From: JAGTVG01 sp963820995
Lineage (GTDB): Bacteria; Bacteroidota; Bacteroidia; Cytophagales; Cyclobacteriaceae
Assembly: GCA_963820995.1 (NCBI GenBank)
Contig: CAWGCL010000013.1
Location: forward strand, 434,001-498,000
Direction: 5' to 3'
Length of the DNA: 64,000 nt
Under the pieces are notes generated by a model. It was given only the letters and a program-made list of their open reading frames with translations, had not been told where the DNA came from and searched no databases. The translations under genes and the position numbers were made by a program. Of the stretch, positions 51,482 through 60,798 are shown piece after piece (the stretch's first letter is position 1; the number at the start of each line of letters is the position of its first letter).

Positions 51482-51604
51482 TCCTTAAGACTTATATAGA
51501 GTCAATTTTCTTTTTAAATGTTCTTCTTAATTATTACCCATAAAACATATTCTTTTATATTTTTATAGTTGGGATTTCCCTGGATTTAAAAAGACATTTA
51601 TTAC

Positions 51605-52435
51605 GTGCAGGATTCTATATTTAACTGGTTGAATAGGCCACTTGATCTATTGGGATCAAATAAGGATAAATTGATCCTGATCCTTACAACCGGTGTTTTT
51701 TCAATTCTTTTTTTGAACTTGTACAACCCCTTTAATGTAAGTAATTGGCATTCCGTTAAATCCTTGCCACTGTTCCTTATATTATCAAGCTATGGGATCA
51801 TCGGAATAATAATACTCTCTATTAGCCAATTCTTAATCCGCCCCTTATTCGGCATAAATAAATTTAAAATAGGCTCATTTATACTATGGTTTATTTGCGA
51901 AGTAGTGATACTGGGTTTTGTAATGTTTCTCATATATGGCGATAAAGCTTTGTCTGGACACGAATTACTTGGTGAGTTTTTCCAATCCCTGAAATATACT
52001 TTCCTGGTAATTACCCTTCCTTATGCAGCCATTTTGTACTATCTGCATAGCAACAAACAAAAGCAGAAGTATTTTCAGGTGGATAAATCTGAAAAAAATA
52101 TTATTAAAATTCTGGATGAAAATGAAAATGTGCGTATAGCAATAGAACCTGACAAATTACTTTTTATTAAAAATGCAGACAATTACGTAGAGATATTCTA
52201 TTCCAATAATGAGGGCATCGCAAAAGAACTTGTCCGCACAAGTCTGAAAAGACTGGAATCAGAATTGAGTGGTTTTCGGATACGCAGATGCCACAGATCG
52301 TATATGGTCAATATAAAAAACGTATCATTAAGTAAAAAAACAAGAAAAGGTTTAAACCTTGAATTAAGAATTGAAGACACACCTTTAATTCCCGTTTCCA
52401 AAAATTATGCCACGGAAATTTTAAATGAATTGTAA
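51605..52435 (+). CDS. Membrane-bound LytTR-family transcriptional regulator
   Basis: 276 residues from a GTG start. Four membrane helices (about 24-42, 51-77, 86-106, 125-146) are followed by a LytTR DNA-binding domain (about 175-276) with FIKNADNYVEIFY and RRCHRSYMVNI, characteristic of the family. It lacks a receiver domain, so the membrane part is probably the sensor. It sits inside the locus, after the enzyme genes and before the next glycosidase, and is the only evident regulator there. It may bind the direct repeat at 44030. Confidence 0.9.
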   Translation: MQDSIFNWLNRPLDLLGSNKDKLILILTTGVFSILFLNLYNPFNVSNWHSVKSLPLFLILSSYGIIGIIILSISQFLIRPLFGINKFKIGSFILWFICEVVILGFVMFLIYGDKALSGHELLGEFFQSLKYTFLVITLPYAAILYYLHSNKQKQKYFQVDKSEKNIIKILDENENVRIAIEPDKLLFIKNADNYVEIFYSNNEGIAKELVRTSLKRLESELSGFRIRRCHRSYMVNIKNVSLSKKTRKGLNLELRIEDTPLIPVSKNYATEILNEL

Positions 52436-52502
52436 AGGATTTTACACCAAATTTTAGCCGATTCATTCATCCCAAATAAGTAAATTTTGTACCAAAAAGT
52501 AG

Positions 52503-52510
52503 TAAATTTG
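52503..52510 (+). promoter_or_regulatory. Possible -7 box for small secreted protein gene
   Basis: TAAATTTG fits the Bacteroidota -7 consensus TAnnTTTG and lies 65 bases before the ATG at 52576. A TTG at 52487 could be the -33 element but the spacing (13 bases) is short, so this is weak. Confidence 0.35.
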
Positions 52511-52575
52511 CTGACATTCAAATATTTATGAAAATTTTTGTAAAAATTAATTCAAACTAAACTAAAGGATTTAAG

Positions 52576-52953
52576 ATGAAACGATTATTAATTTCAGCAA
52601 GTGCAGGTTTGATTATCCTGTTTGCGCTTATGATCAATGTGGCTACAGTTTCTGCAAAAGACAAAGATGTTGTGGGAACTTGGGATTATTCAGCACCAAA
52701 TGCACCTTATGAATATTCAAAAGGACAGATAATCATCACCAAGGGTGAAGATAAGTTAGAAGGAGTAGTTAATATTGACGGATACGAAATGAAGTTAAAC
52801 AGTGTAAAAGTGGAAGATGACGTTCTTTCTTTTTCATTGTATGTAGAAGGAGAATATGTGTCCGTTAAACTGACAATAAAAGAAGATGCATTAGAGGGGA
52901 AAGCCAGTACTTCAGAAGGATTGCTAGAGGTTACGGGTAAGCGAGCAAAATAG
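52576..52953 (+). CDS. Small secreted beta-rich protein
   Basis: 125 residues with a clean signal peptide (cleavage near VSAKD). The mature 97 residues are beta-strand rich, start with VVGTWDYS (a lipocalin-like opening) and end in VTGKRAK. Short secreted proteins of this look are common in Bacteroidota and may bind small ligands, but no function is known. It has its own possible promoter and a strong terminator, so it is probably transcribed alone and perhaps highly. Confidence 0.75.
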   Translation: MKRLLISASAGLIILFALMINVATVSAKDKDVVGTWDYSAPNAPYEYSKGQIIITKGEDKLEGVVNIDGYEMKLNSVKVEDDVLSFSLYVEGEYVSVKLTIKEDALEGKASTSEGLLEVTGKRAK

Positions 52954-52972
52954 ATTATTTTTATTCTGAAGG

Positions 52973-53039
52973 GCCTGTTTTTAAATACAATCCCTGTTAG
53001 GAAGGTATTATAAAACAGGCATTTTTTTTATATTTACCT
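52973..53039 (+). terminator. Terminator after small secreted protein gene
   Basis: Perfect 9-bp inverted repeat GCCTGTTTT (52973-52981) and AAAACAGGC (53022-53030), 40-base loop, followed by an eight-T run at 53032-53039. The loop is long, but the stem and tail are convincing. Confidence 0.7.
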
Positions 53040-53069
53040 ATCATAAAACCGGGAGCCTGTACATTTTAA

Positions 53070-55307
53070 TTCGGATTATTTTTTTCGTTATTAATTTCTT
53101 TTGAGATAGTTTCTCAACCAGTTCCTACACTGGAGAAGAAATTATCTGAGCTTAGTTCTGCAAATAATAGTCAAGCTCAGTTTAATGGAGATTGGCTGGT
53201 ACAAAAACCAGATATCAAAACAAGCATATATCAGAAGAATAAATGCATTGTTTTAAGCAATGGCTTAATTTCAAGAACATTTTCAATATTTCCAGATGGA
53301 GCAACAGTTGGTTATAATAATCTGGTTAAAAATATTTCAATATTCAGGGCGGTTAAACCAGAGGCTATAATAAGTGTCAACGGAGTCAAAATTCGTGTTG
53401 GTGGTTTAAAAGGGCAGCCTGTTATGAATTACTTTAAAGAATCCTGGATAAATGACCTTTCTTCTGATGATTCAGCTATGCATTTAGCGGATTTTTATAC
53501 AAATCCAATACAGGCTCCATTTGAATGGAAAAAAAGACTGAACTGGATGCCTTTGGACCCTGATTGGCCTCCGAAGGGATTAGAGTTGACAATGATCTAC
53601 AGGTTTGAAAAAGCACAAAAGAAATTCTTGCAAAAACAATATGGAAAGGATATTTCAGGATTAGTGGAAGATATTGAGGTCGAAGTACATTATGAAATGT
53701 ATGATGGCTTGCCTTTGTTGTCAAAATGGATTGTTGTAAACAATAATTCTGGCAATATACTAAGGGTAGATGATTTCCAGTCTGAGATACTCGCATATAT
53801 TGAGCCTGAAAGTGTTGTGGGAGATAAAGAGACCTGGAAATTACCATTGATCAGTGTTGAAACAGATTACGCATTCGGTGGTTCTATGTCACAGGAAGCC
53901 AGTGTTGAGAACAGTTACACATGGGGTGTTGATGATGAATATGAAACCATAATCAACTATTCCAGAATTCAACCTTCAATGCTCGTAGTTTCGCCTAAAA
54001 TTGGTCCTGGCATGGATGTAGAACCTGACAATTTTTTCCGTAGTTATAAGGTGTTTGAACTAATACAGGACAATCAGGACCAGGAACGGCAGGGGCTGGG
54101 TCTCAGGAAAATGTATAGGACTATTGCTCCCTGGACTACTGAAAATCCCATATTAATGCATGTACGGAGGGCAGATGATAATGCTGTAAAATTAGCCATT
54201 GACCAGTGTGCCGATGTTGGATTCGAAATGGTTATAATGACTTTCGGAAGCGGTTTTAATATCGAAGATAGTACGAAAAGCAATTGGGACAGATTAAAGC
54301 AACTGGGTAATTATGCCCACGAAAAGAATATAGCTCTGGGAGGTTATTCCTTATTGGCAAGCAGAAAAATTGACTCAGAAAATGATGTTGTGATGCCTGA
54401 TGGACAGAAGCCAAGGTTTAATAATTCTCCTTGTCTGCACAGTGCTTGGGGCCAGAAGTATTTTAAGAACCTTTACAAATTCTATGAATATACCGGTCTT
54501 GATATCCTTGAACATGACGGATCTTATCCGGGGATATATGTGTGTCTACACAACATCCCGGTCACAGAGATATTCATGATTCTCAGTGGAAACAATTTAT
54601 GATGATCACTGATTTCTATAAATGGTGCAGGTCAGAAGGGATTTATTTAAATGTACCTGATTGGTACTTCTTAAACGCCAGCAACAAAACGGCCATGGGA
54701 TATCGCGAGACCAACTGGTCGCTTCCCCGGGATTACCAGGAAATTATTGAACGTCAGAACATTTATGATGGTACATGGGAAAAAACACCTTCCATGGGCT
54801 GGATGTTCGTTCCTCTGGTTCAATATCATGGTGGTGGAAAAGCTGCGACAATAGAACCTTTAAATGAACATCTCGACCACTACGAGCAAAGATTAGCCAA
54901 CCTCTTTGGGGCTGGAGTTCAAGCATGTTATAGAGGTCCTAGATTATATGATACACCAGAAACCCGTGAGATAGTAAAGAAATGGGTTGACTTTTATCTG
55001 AAGCATAGGAGGATCCTGGATGCCGATATTATCCATGTTCGACGGCCTGACGGGGGAGATTATGATGGCATCCTGCATGTTGATCCTGAAGGGATTGAAA
55101 AGGGACTGTTAATGTTATATAATCCATTAGATGTTCCTATAAAGAAGCGGATTGAAGTTGACCTGTACTATACCGGAATTACTCGATTTTGTAAGCATCA
55201 GTAGGGAAGATGATGAATACAGCTCAGTTCAGCTAGGACCTGGGAAGAAAGTCAGCCTTGATATTGAAATTCCGGCTAATAAATGGACCTGGTATATATT
55301 TAAGTAA
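53070..55307 (+). CDS. Alpha-galactosidase-like (clan GH-D type) glycosidase, frameshifted
   Basis: About 745 residues when three single-base indels are corrected: a T7 run at 53079-53085, a G4 run at 54530-54533 and a T4 run at 55187-55190. The leader (LLISFEIVSQ) has no visible ATG, so the start is uncertain. An N-terminal beta-sandwich (LSNGLISRTFSI) is followed by a TIM barrel with LDILEHDGSYPGD, a likely nucleophile region, and HPGHRDIHDSQW, then YRETNWSLPR. The C-terminal beta-domain ends in WTWYIFK. The layout resembles GH36-like enzymes, but it is divergent and the exact family is not recognised. Exported glycosidase of the locus. Confidence 0.75.
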
Positions 55308-55431
55308 GGGTCAGGTTATTTGACCATAATTTGAACTCAAAATCGGCTTTAGATGTAAACAAAATGCATCTTAAATAAAGAACTGGATAAAACGAATTAA
55401 TTAAAGCGCTAATTTCTATAACCTGCAAAAT

Positions 55432-56373
55432 TTATTTTTCTTCCAAAAGAATATTCAGGATCTCCTCTGAAACCTGAAACACTGTCCCATGCCTGGTGCC
55501 TTTGGGAAATGAGATCTGGTCAGAAATATCCGTCCAGTGAATTAAATCATCGGATCTTACAGCACCCATATGATTCTTACGGTATTTGTCAAAGTACACC
55601 CACCAGCTGTTATCAAATCTTACTATTGAGGGTCCTTCAGCCCAGTAATCCCCGGTGATGGGGGCAGAGGCTTTATCATAACCTTCAGTCATTAGAGAAC
55701 TTGTTGCTACTCGAATGTTCTTTTCAGGTGGATGCCTTGTTTCATCTTTAAGAAATAGAAAATACTTGTCATTATGCTTTGTCAATGTTCCATCAATAAC
55801 ATTGAAACCCTGATCATACAAGAGTTTTGTTTCACTAAATTTTTTAAAATTCTCAGTAGTAACATAGTACATTCTATGATTTAAGCCATTATCCCCGGAA
55901 TTATCTGTTTCCTGAAATCTCCCGGGAATTGTCGTAGACCAAAAGATCATATATAATCTTTCAGTTTCATTATAATAAATCTCAGGAGCCCAGCAATTCC
56001 TCGCTTCTTCTTCATGTTCCATTACGGGTATCATCTCTTGCCCAGACCAATGGACCAGGTCTTCGGAGCTGGCATATCCTATTCCTTTCTCTTTCCAACT
56101 GATCGTCCACACCATATGAAATTTCCCTTCTGGGCCTAAAATAATACATGGATCGCGCATTAATTTATCTTCTCCAACTGTAGGTGTTAAAAATGACTTA
56201 TTATTTTTAAGGGCTTTCCAAATTAGACCGTCATAGCTATATGCAAGGTGTAAACCATCTTCTCCATTACCTACAAAGTAAGAGAACAAAAGAACGTTTT
56301 TCTGGGCAGGAAGATCTTTTGCAAAGCCGAGAAGGAATAAAAAAGCTAGTAATACGTGTTTCATAGCATTCAT
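55432..56373 (-). CDS. GH43-like exported glycosidase
   Basis: 313 residues with a signal peptide (near LPAQ); ATG 56364 is an alternative start. A five-bladed propeller is suggested by repeated strands with MRDPCII (expected catalytic Asp, residues 72-78), CWAPEI, NVIDGTLTKHNDKYFLF and WAEGPSIV (expected acid Glu). This fits clan GH-F (GH43/GH117-like) enzymes acting on arabinose, xylose or anhydrogalactose residues. It is on the opposite strand to the main locus and ends 124 bases from the GH-D-like gene, convergent with it. Probably part of the same locus; substrate not determined. Confidence 0.8.
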   Translation of the reverse strand: MNAMKHVLLAFLFLLGFAKDLPAQKNVLLFSYFVGNGEDGLHLAYSYDGLIWKALKNNKSFLTPTVGEDKLMRDPCIILGPEGKFHMVWTISWKEKGIGYASSEDLVHWSGQEMIPVMEHEEEARNCWAPEIYYNETERLYMIFWSTTIPGRFQETDNSGDNGLNHRMYYVTTENFKKFSETKLLYDQGFNVIDGTLTKHNDKYFLFLKDETRHPPEKNIRVATSSLMTEGYDKASAPITGDYWAEGPSIVRFDNSWWVYFDKYRKNHMGAVRSDDLIHWTDISDQISFPKGTRHGTVFQVSEEILNILLEEK

Positions 56374-56566
56374 CTACTTTTTTTGGATAATGAGAGTAAC
56401 AAAGGCTTTAATTCTATGAAATAAAGTATCTGATTCTTTCAATAGAAAGTTAAAATTATAATCCTCGTCAAAAATTGTATATAAGGAGCCAAAACTAAAA
56501 AAGGACTTCCAATTTGTTTATGACTAAAAATAAGCTCGATCTAAAAGAATACAATTAAGGTTAAAT

Positions 56567-57281
56567 CTAATTCCCAAATCGTTTTTTGGCTTCATCAAGC
56601 ATACTAATTGTGGCTGTAGCTCCACATCGACTACATCCTGCTTCCTGAACAGCAATCAATTCATCAAGTGTTCTAACCCCTCCAGCCGCTTTTACTTTTA
56701 CATTTGGGCCAACACTTTCTTTCATTAGTTTCAAGTTAGGAATGGTAGCTCCTTTGTAACTATACTTACCGTCCTCGCCTTTAACGAATCCGAAGCCTGA
56801 AGATGTCTTAACATAATCAGCATTTACCTTTGTACAGATTTGGCATAATTTTACAATATCCTGCGGGATTTGAGACATAATCCGTTTCAAAAATAACCTT
56901 TACAATTGCCCCATTCTGATGGCAGATATTCGTAACAGTAGCAATTTCTTCTTCAATATAATCCCAGTCGCCCTGTAATGCTTTTGCAACGTTGATCACC
57001 ATATCGATTTCAACTGCACCATCCTTACATGCTTTTTCAGTTTCAAAAGCTTTGACATCAATTGCAGAATTGCCTGATGGAAATCCAATGACACATCCTA
57101 CCAATACATCTGTACCTTTTAAAAGCTCAACAGCCTGTGGCACAGCATAAGGCTTCACGCAAACTGAAGCTACATCATATTTGACCGCAACGTCACATTC
57201 TCTTTTCAGATCATCATCCGTCATGGTTGGATGAAGAATTGAGTGATCGATCATTTTTGCTAAATCTCTTGTTTTGGACAT
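56567..57281 (-). CDS. deoC: Deoxyribose-phosphate aldolase, one frameshift
   Basis: Class I aldolase splitting 2-deoxyribose-5-phosphate into acetaldehyde and glyceraldehyde-3-phosphate. The N-terminal part carries MIDHSILHP, VIGFPSGN and EIDMVIN. The frame breaks near 56869 (TTT run); removing one base joins KVIFETDYVS to IPQDIVKLC. The rest contains the Schiff-base Lys region (YVKTSSGF) and the second Lys/phosphate site (VKAAGGVRT). Restored length is about 237 residues, normal. The break is probably a sequence error. It salvages deoxynucleosides and has no tie to the adjacent locus. Confidence 0.93.
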
Positions 57282-57510
57282 TATAAAAAAATTAGGTTAT
57301 GAATAATTAAATAATTTCTTTGTAGATATAATCATATATGCCACTTTAACTATGTCGATTATAATACATCGATCATTCGTAATACTATACTTGGCGATTG
57401 GTACAAAAATCGAATTCTAATTGGTATCCACCAACAAATGTCAAATAAAAAGTTCCAGCCATGTAAACTTTGACCCGCAGGATTTATTTTAGCAGGAATA
57501 TAAATAATAT

Positions 57511-59079
57511 ATGATAATAAAAGACAGACAGGAATCATCAGAATTAGATCATTCGCCTATGCAGAAAACCTTGTTTGGGCACCCGAGAGGTCTTTATTAC
57601 TTATTCTTTGCTGAATTATGGGAGAGATTCAGCTTCTACGGTATGCGGGCCTTGCTAACCTTATATATGGTGGAAAAGGTATTTGTATCCATGGCAAACA
57701 GGGATGCTTCAGCTGCAGCAATTTACGCTTCTTATGGATCTCTTGTATATGCCTCGGCGGTCATAGGAGGAAAATTAGCTGATGCAATATTGGGATTTCG
57801 AAAGTCGATCCTTTTTGGAGGAATTCTAATGTCACTAGGTCAGTTTATACTTGCCTTTCATCAAGAGGAAAACCTTGTTTTCTTCGCAGGCCTATCATTT
57901 ATCATCGTAGGCAATGGATTTTTTAAACCTAATATATCATCGTTTGTAGGCACCTTATATCCCGATGGAGACAATAGAAAGGATTCAGGATTTACAATCT
58001 TTTATATGGGAATAAATATTGGTGCTTTTATAGCACCGCTGTTGTGCGGCTGGCTGGCCAGTGCTTACGGATGGAACTATGGGTTTGGAATAGCAGGAGT
58101 AGGGATGATCATTGGGTTAATCACTTTTCAATACGGAATAAAAAGTAAGGTATTTGCAGATAAGGGGAATCCCTCTGATCCGGCATTATTGAATAAAAGA
58201 TATTTTGGAATCTCCATCAAAAACCTGGTTTTCCTGATAGCCTTCCTGTTTGTTCCATTAGTGGCTTTAATGATATCAGCCTATGAACCGGTCAGGTTTG
58301 GTCGTGCTTTGTTTGGTGACTCAAACCTTGTAAATATCTTATTTCAGGTATTTGGGATTGTAGTTGGCATATACCTTGTATTCATTATGTGGAAATCCTC
58401 CATGGTGGAACGCAAAAAATTAGCAGTTGCTTTATTCCTGACCGTTTTCATGACTATTTTCTGGGGTTTTGGTGAGTTGTCGGGTAGCATTATAACTCTT
58501 TTTGCTGCCAGGAATGTTAACCTAGTGATTGTAAATGCAGCTCAGTCCAATTCTATCTGGCCGATGTTTGTTATTGTTCTCGCATTGCCCACTTCCTATT
58601 TGTGGACATGGCTGAGCAGAAAAGAAATTAATCCATATACGCCCTATAAATTTGCATATGGAATGTTTTTCCTGGGAGTAGCTTTTGCCCTATTGAGTAT
58701 AAGTAGAAATGCGGCAGATATTGATGGAAAGGTACCGTTCATATTTCTTATTATTCTATATTTCTTCATAACAATAGGGGAATTGTTAATGTCACCAGTA
58801 GGACTTTCAAAAATTACAGATCTTTCTCCAAAAAGATACCTTGGATTCCTTATGGGAGTTTGGTTTCTGTCATCAACATATGCATTTCAGATTGTTGGAT
58901 TTATAGGTAAAAAGCTTGCTGTTGAAAGTAATATGAAGGGCGAGTCGGTAGATGGATTAAATTCCTTACATGTATATGCTGATGGTTTTGGTCTAATAGC
59001 TAAGTATGCAATTGGGGCTTCACTATTGATCTTGCTCCTTGCACCATTGTTAAAAAGATGGATGGGAAATGTTCACTAA
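57511..59079 (+). CDS. POT/PTR-family proton-dependent peptide transporter
   Basis: 522 residues, about 14 membrane helices. The family ExxER motif appears in ELWERFSFYG (helix 1), and FKPNISSFVGTLY plus DSGFTIFYMGINIGAF give the PTR2 signatures. It imports di- and tripeptides with protons across the inner membrane. Upstream (57282-57510) is an AT-rich spacer with a 7-bp direct repeat ATTGGTA at 57397 and 57420 and a palindrome TTGGT-ATCC-ACCAA at 57421-57434, possible operator sites. Single-gene unit. Confidence 0.93.
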   Translation: MIIKDRQESSELDHSPMQKTLFGHPRGLYYLFFAELWERFSFYGMRALLTLYMVEKVFVSMANRDASAAAIYASYGSLVYASAVIGGKLADAILGFRKSILFGGILMSLGQFILAFHQEENLVFFAGLSFIIVGNGFFKPNISSFVGTLYPDGDNRKDSGFTIFYMGINIGAFIAPLLCGWLASAYGWNYGFGIAGVGMIIGLITFQYGIKSKVFADKGNPSDPALLNKRYFGISIKNLVFLIAFLFVPLVALMISAYEPVRFGRALFGDSNLVNILFQVFGIVVGIYLVFIMWKSSMVERKKLAVALFLTVFMTIFWGFGELSGSIITLFAARNVNLVIVNAAQSNSIWPMFVIVLALPTSYLWTWLSRKEINPYTPYKFAYGMFFLGVAFALLSISRNAADIDGKVPFIFLIILYFFITIGELLMSPVGLSKITDLSPKRYLGFLMGVWFLSSTYAFQIVGFIGKKLAVESNMKGESVDGLNSLHVYADGFGLIAKYAIGASLLILLLAPLLKRWMGNVH

Positions 59080-59096
59080 ATATTAGAAATATTTTT
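59078..59096 (+). terminator. Weak terminator after peptide transporter
   Basis: Inverted repeat AAATATT (59078-59084) and AATATTT (59088-59094) with a 3-base loop and a short T tail, overlapping the stop codon. All A/T pairs, so weak. Confidence 0.3.
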
Positions 59097-59213
59097 AATG
59101 AGGCGGCGAATATTATACGATCTGAAACGAAATCTTTATCCTACAACTTACGCCAGGGAGCGGAATAGATCAGGATTTTTCTAAAAAATTAGGGTATATC
59201 TTCAATATTTTTA

Positions 59214-59221
59214 TAACTTTG
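59214..59221 (+). promoter_or_regulatory. Promoter -7 box of cold-shock gene
   Basis: TAACTTTG matches the Bacteroidota TAnnTTTG -7 consensus and lies 25 bases before the GTG start at 59247, implying a short leader. No clear TTG -33 element is visible at the usual spacing. Confidence 0.5.
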
Positions 59222-59246
59222 CATAAATCAAATTATTTTATTAATA

Positions 59247-59441
59247 GTGAAAGAAGGTACCGTAAAATTCTTTAATGAGTCAAAAGGATATGGATTCATT
59301 AAAGACGATGAAACTGAAAATGAATATTTTGTTCATGTATCTGAACTCGTTGATCGAATTAAAGATAATGACAAAGTAACCTTTGAATTAAAAGAAGGTC
59401 GCAAAGGTTTAAATGCTGTGAATGTTAAACTCGCTGAGTAA
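59247..59441 (+). CDS. cspA: Cold-shock domain protein
   Basis: 64 residues from a GTG start, the full length of a CspA-type protein. RNP1 (KGYGFIK) and RNP2 (YFVHVSEL) motifs are present on an OB fold that binds single-stranded nucleic acid. It starts EGTVKFFNESKGYGFI, the usual family opening. It acts as an RNA chaperone in the cytoplasm. It has its own promoter box and a strong terminator, so it is monocistronic. Confidence 0.95.
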   Translation: MKEGTVKFFNESKGYGFIKDDETENEYFVHVSELVDRIKDNDKVTFELKEGRKGLNAVNVKLAE

Positions 59442-59465
59442 GGTATAGTCACCATTTAATCTACC

Positions 59466-59489
59466 AGCCAGTATTTACTGGCTTTTTTT
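59466..59489 (+). terminator. Strong terminator after cold-shock gene
   Basis: Perfect 8-bp stem AGCCAGTA (59466-59473) and TACTGGCT (59476-59483) with a two-base apex (opening to a tetraloop in practice), running into seven T residues (59483-59489). It lies 24 bases past the stop codon. Confidence 0.85.
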
Positions 59490-59522
59490 ATGTATTAGAA
59501 AATCGTCTGAATATCAAACCAA

Positions 59523-59870
59523 TCAGCCACCTGATTTTTTAGCCTTGTACCCTTCGTTCTGTAGCAGCTGAAGCACTTTGTCCCTGAAATCACCCTGAAT
59601 CATTATTTCATTGTTCTTTGAGGATCCTCCAACACCACATTTTGATTTTAGGAATTTAGCAAGGGATTTCAGGTCGTCATCTGCGCCAACAAATCCTGTA
59701 ATCAGCGTTACTTGCTTTCCAGCTCTTGATTTCCTGTCCAACATCACCCGAAGATCCTGGTCTTTCGGAGGCAGGGTTTCTTCATCATCATTATTGTTAT
59801 AATTATACTCATAATCCGGATTGGTTGAAAAGACAATCCCACTTCTGTGTTTTCTGTTTTTCTTACTCAT
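59523..59870 (-). CDS. SUI1/eIF1-like translation factor (YciH type)
   Basis: About 115 residues from ATG 59870; a TTG start at 59897 overlapping the upstream stop is also possible. A basic N-terminal tail is followed by the SUI1 domain: GKQVTLITGF, the LKSKCGVGGSSK loop and IMIQGDFRDKVLQLL. Bacterial SUI1 homologues are thought to influence start-codon selection but are not essential. It lies just downstream of the pseudouridine-synthase gene and is probably co-transcribed with it, giving a small translation-related operon. Confidence 0.9.
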   Translation of the reverse strand: MSKKNRKHRSGIVFSTNPDYEYNYNNNDDEETLPPKDQDLRVMLDRKSRAGKQVTLITGFVGADDDLKSLAKFLKSKCGVGGSSKNNEIMIQGDFRDKVLQLLQNEGYKAKKSGG

Positions 59871-59893
59871 ACTGTTTAAGAGTCTAAAGTAAT

Positions 59894-60613
59894 TCAAAGG
59901 GGTCGAAATCCAAGGATACGAATTGTTTCCTTAAAATCATTATGCAGGGTTGCTTTTATTTTCATATTAACGTTGGTGACCGGATGTAAAAATAATAACT
60001 CATCCGCATGAAGCATCATGGTTGTCATATTCCATTTGTTTTTAAAAAGCCTGTTTTGAATTTGGCAACCATGAGGGCGATCACTTATGATGGGGTGATT
60101 GATATGAGCAAAGTGCTTTCGTATCTGATGTATCCGGCCGGTTTTCGGAATTACCTCAACCAGTGAATACCTTGAAGTCTTATGCGGGCCCATTGGAATG
60201 TCAACTTCAACTTTAGCAATCGTTTTATACATAGTAACTGCATCTGCAAGTCTTCCATTCTCCTTACGAACCGGGTGGTCTATAATTCCTTCATCCTCAC
60301 AATAACCTCGGACAATTGCGAGGTATTTTTTATTGACTTCCCCGCGTGAAAATTTTAATTGCATTTTTTTATTGATATCCTGATCTAAAGCAAAAAGCAA
60401 TATGCCTGATGTTTTACGGTCAAGTCGATGCACAGGAAATACATGCTTTTGGAGTTGATCACGAAGCATTTGAAGGGCAAAAAGGTTCCTTTCATCAGAA
60501 AGTCTTGTTCTATGCACCAGCAATCCATGCGGTTTATTGATAGCTACCAGGTAATCATCCTGGAAAACAATCTCTAACTCCTTTGTAAAACCTATCAATT
60601 TATTGTGGTTCAA
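59894..60613 (-). CDS. truC: RluA-family tRNA pseudouridine synthase (TruC-like)
   Basis: 239 residues from a TTG start at 60613. The RluA-family catalytic motif HRLDRKTSG holds the nucleophilic Asp, and KTGRIHQIRKHF and ISDRPHG are further conserved blocks. There is no S4 domain, and the short single-domain form with an INKPHGLLVH opening matches TruC, which makes pseudouridine 65 in certain tRNAs. The exact target is inferred from the subfamily. It lies in an operon with the SUI1-like gene. Confidence 0.88.
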   Translation of the reverse strand: MNHNKLIGFTKELEIVFQDDYLVAINKPHGLLVHRTRLSDERNLFALQMLRDQLQKHVFPVHRLDRKTSGILLFALDQDINKKMQLKFSRGEVNKKYLAIVRGYCEDEGIIDHPVRKENGRLADAVTMYKTIAKVEVDIPMGPHKTSRYSLVEVIPKTGRIHQIRKHFAHINHPIISDRPHGCQIQNRLFKNKWNMTTMMLHADELLFLHPVTNVNMKIKATLHNDFKETIRILGFRPL

Positions 60614-60798
60614 TATTCCTATAAAGATACAATCAGGAATTCATAAATTCATAAATAAGAGTTAGCGAACAAACATACTGGTATACATATAGTTAAGGAA
60701 GTAAATTCAAATTATATTATGTTTGATTTTTTTATCTAAATACTTTTTTATTAATTAGGGCACTTTTTGATAAAAATAAATCCAAAAGGTCAACCAAT

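Noticed and set aside
57397..57434. CRISPR-like or mobile-element repeats near the peptide transporter
   Set aside because: Only a 7-bp direct repeat and a short palindrome; too small for an array or an insertion-sequence end.
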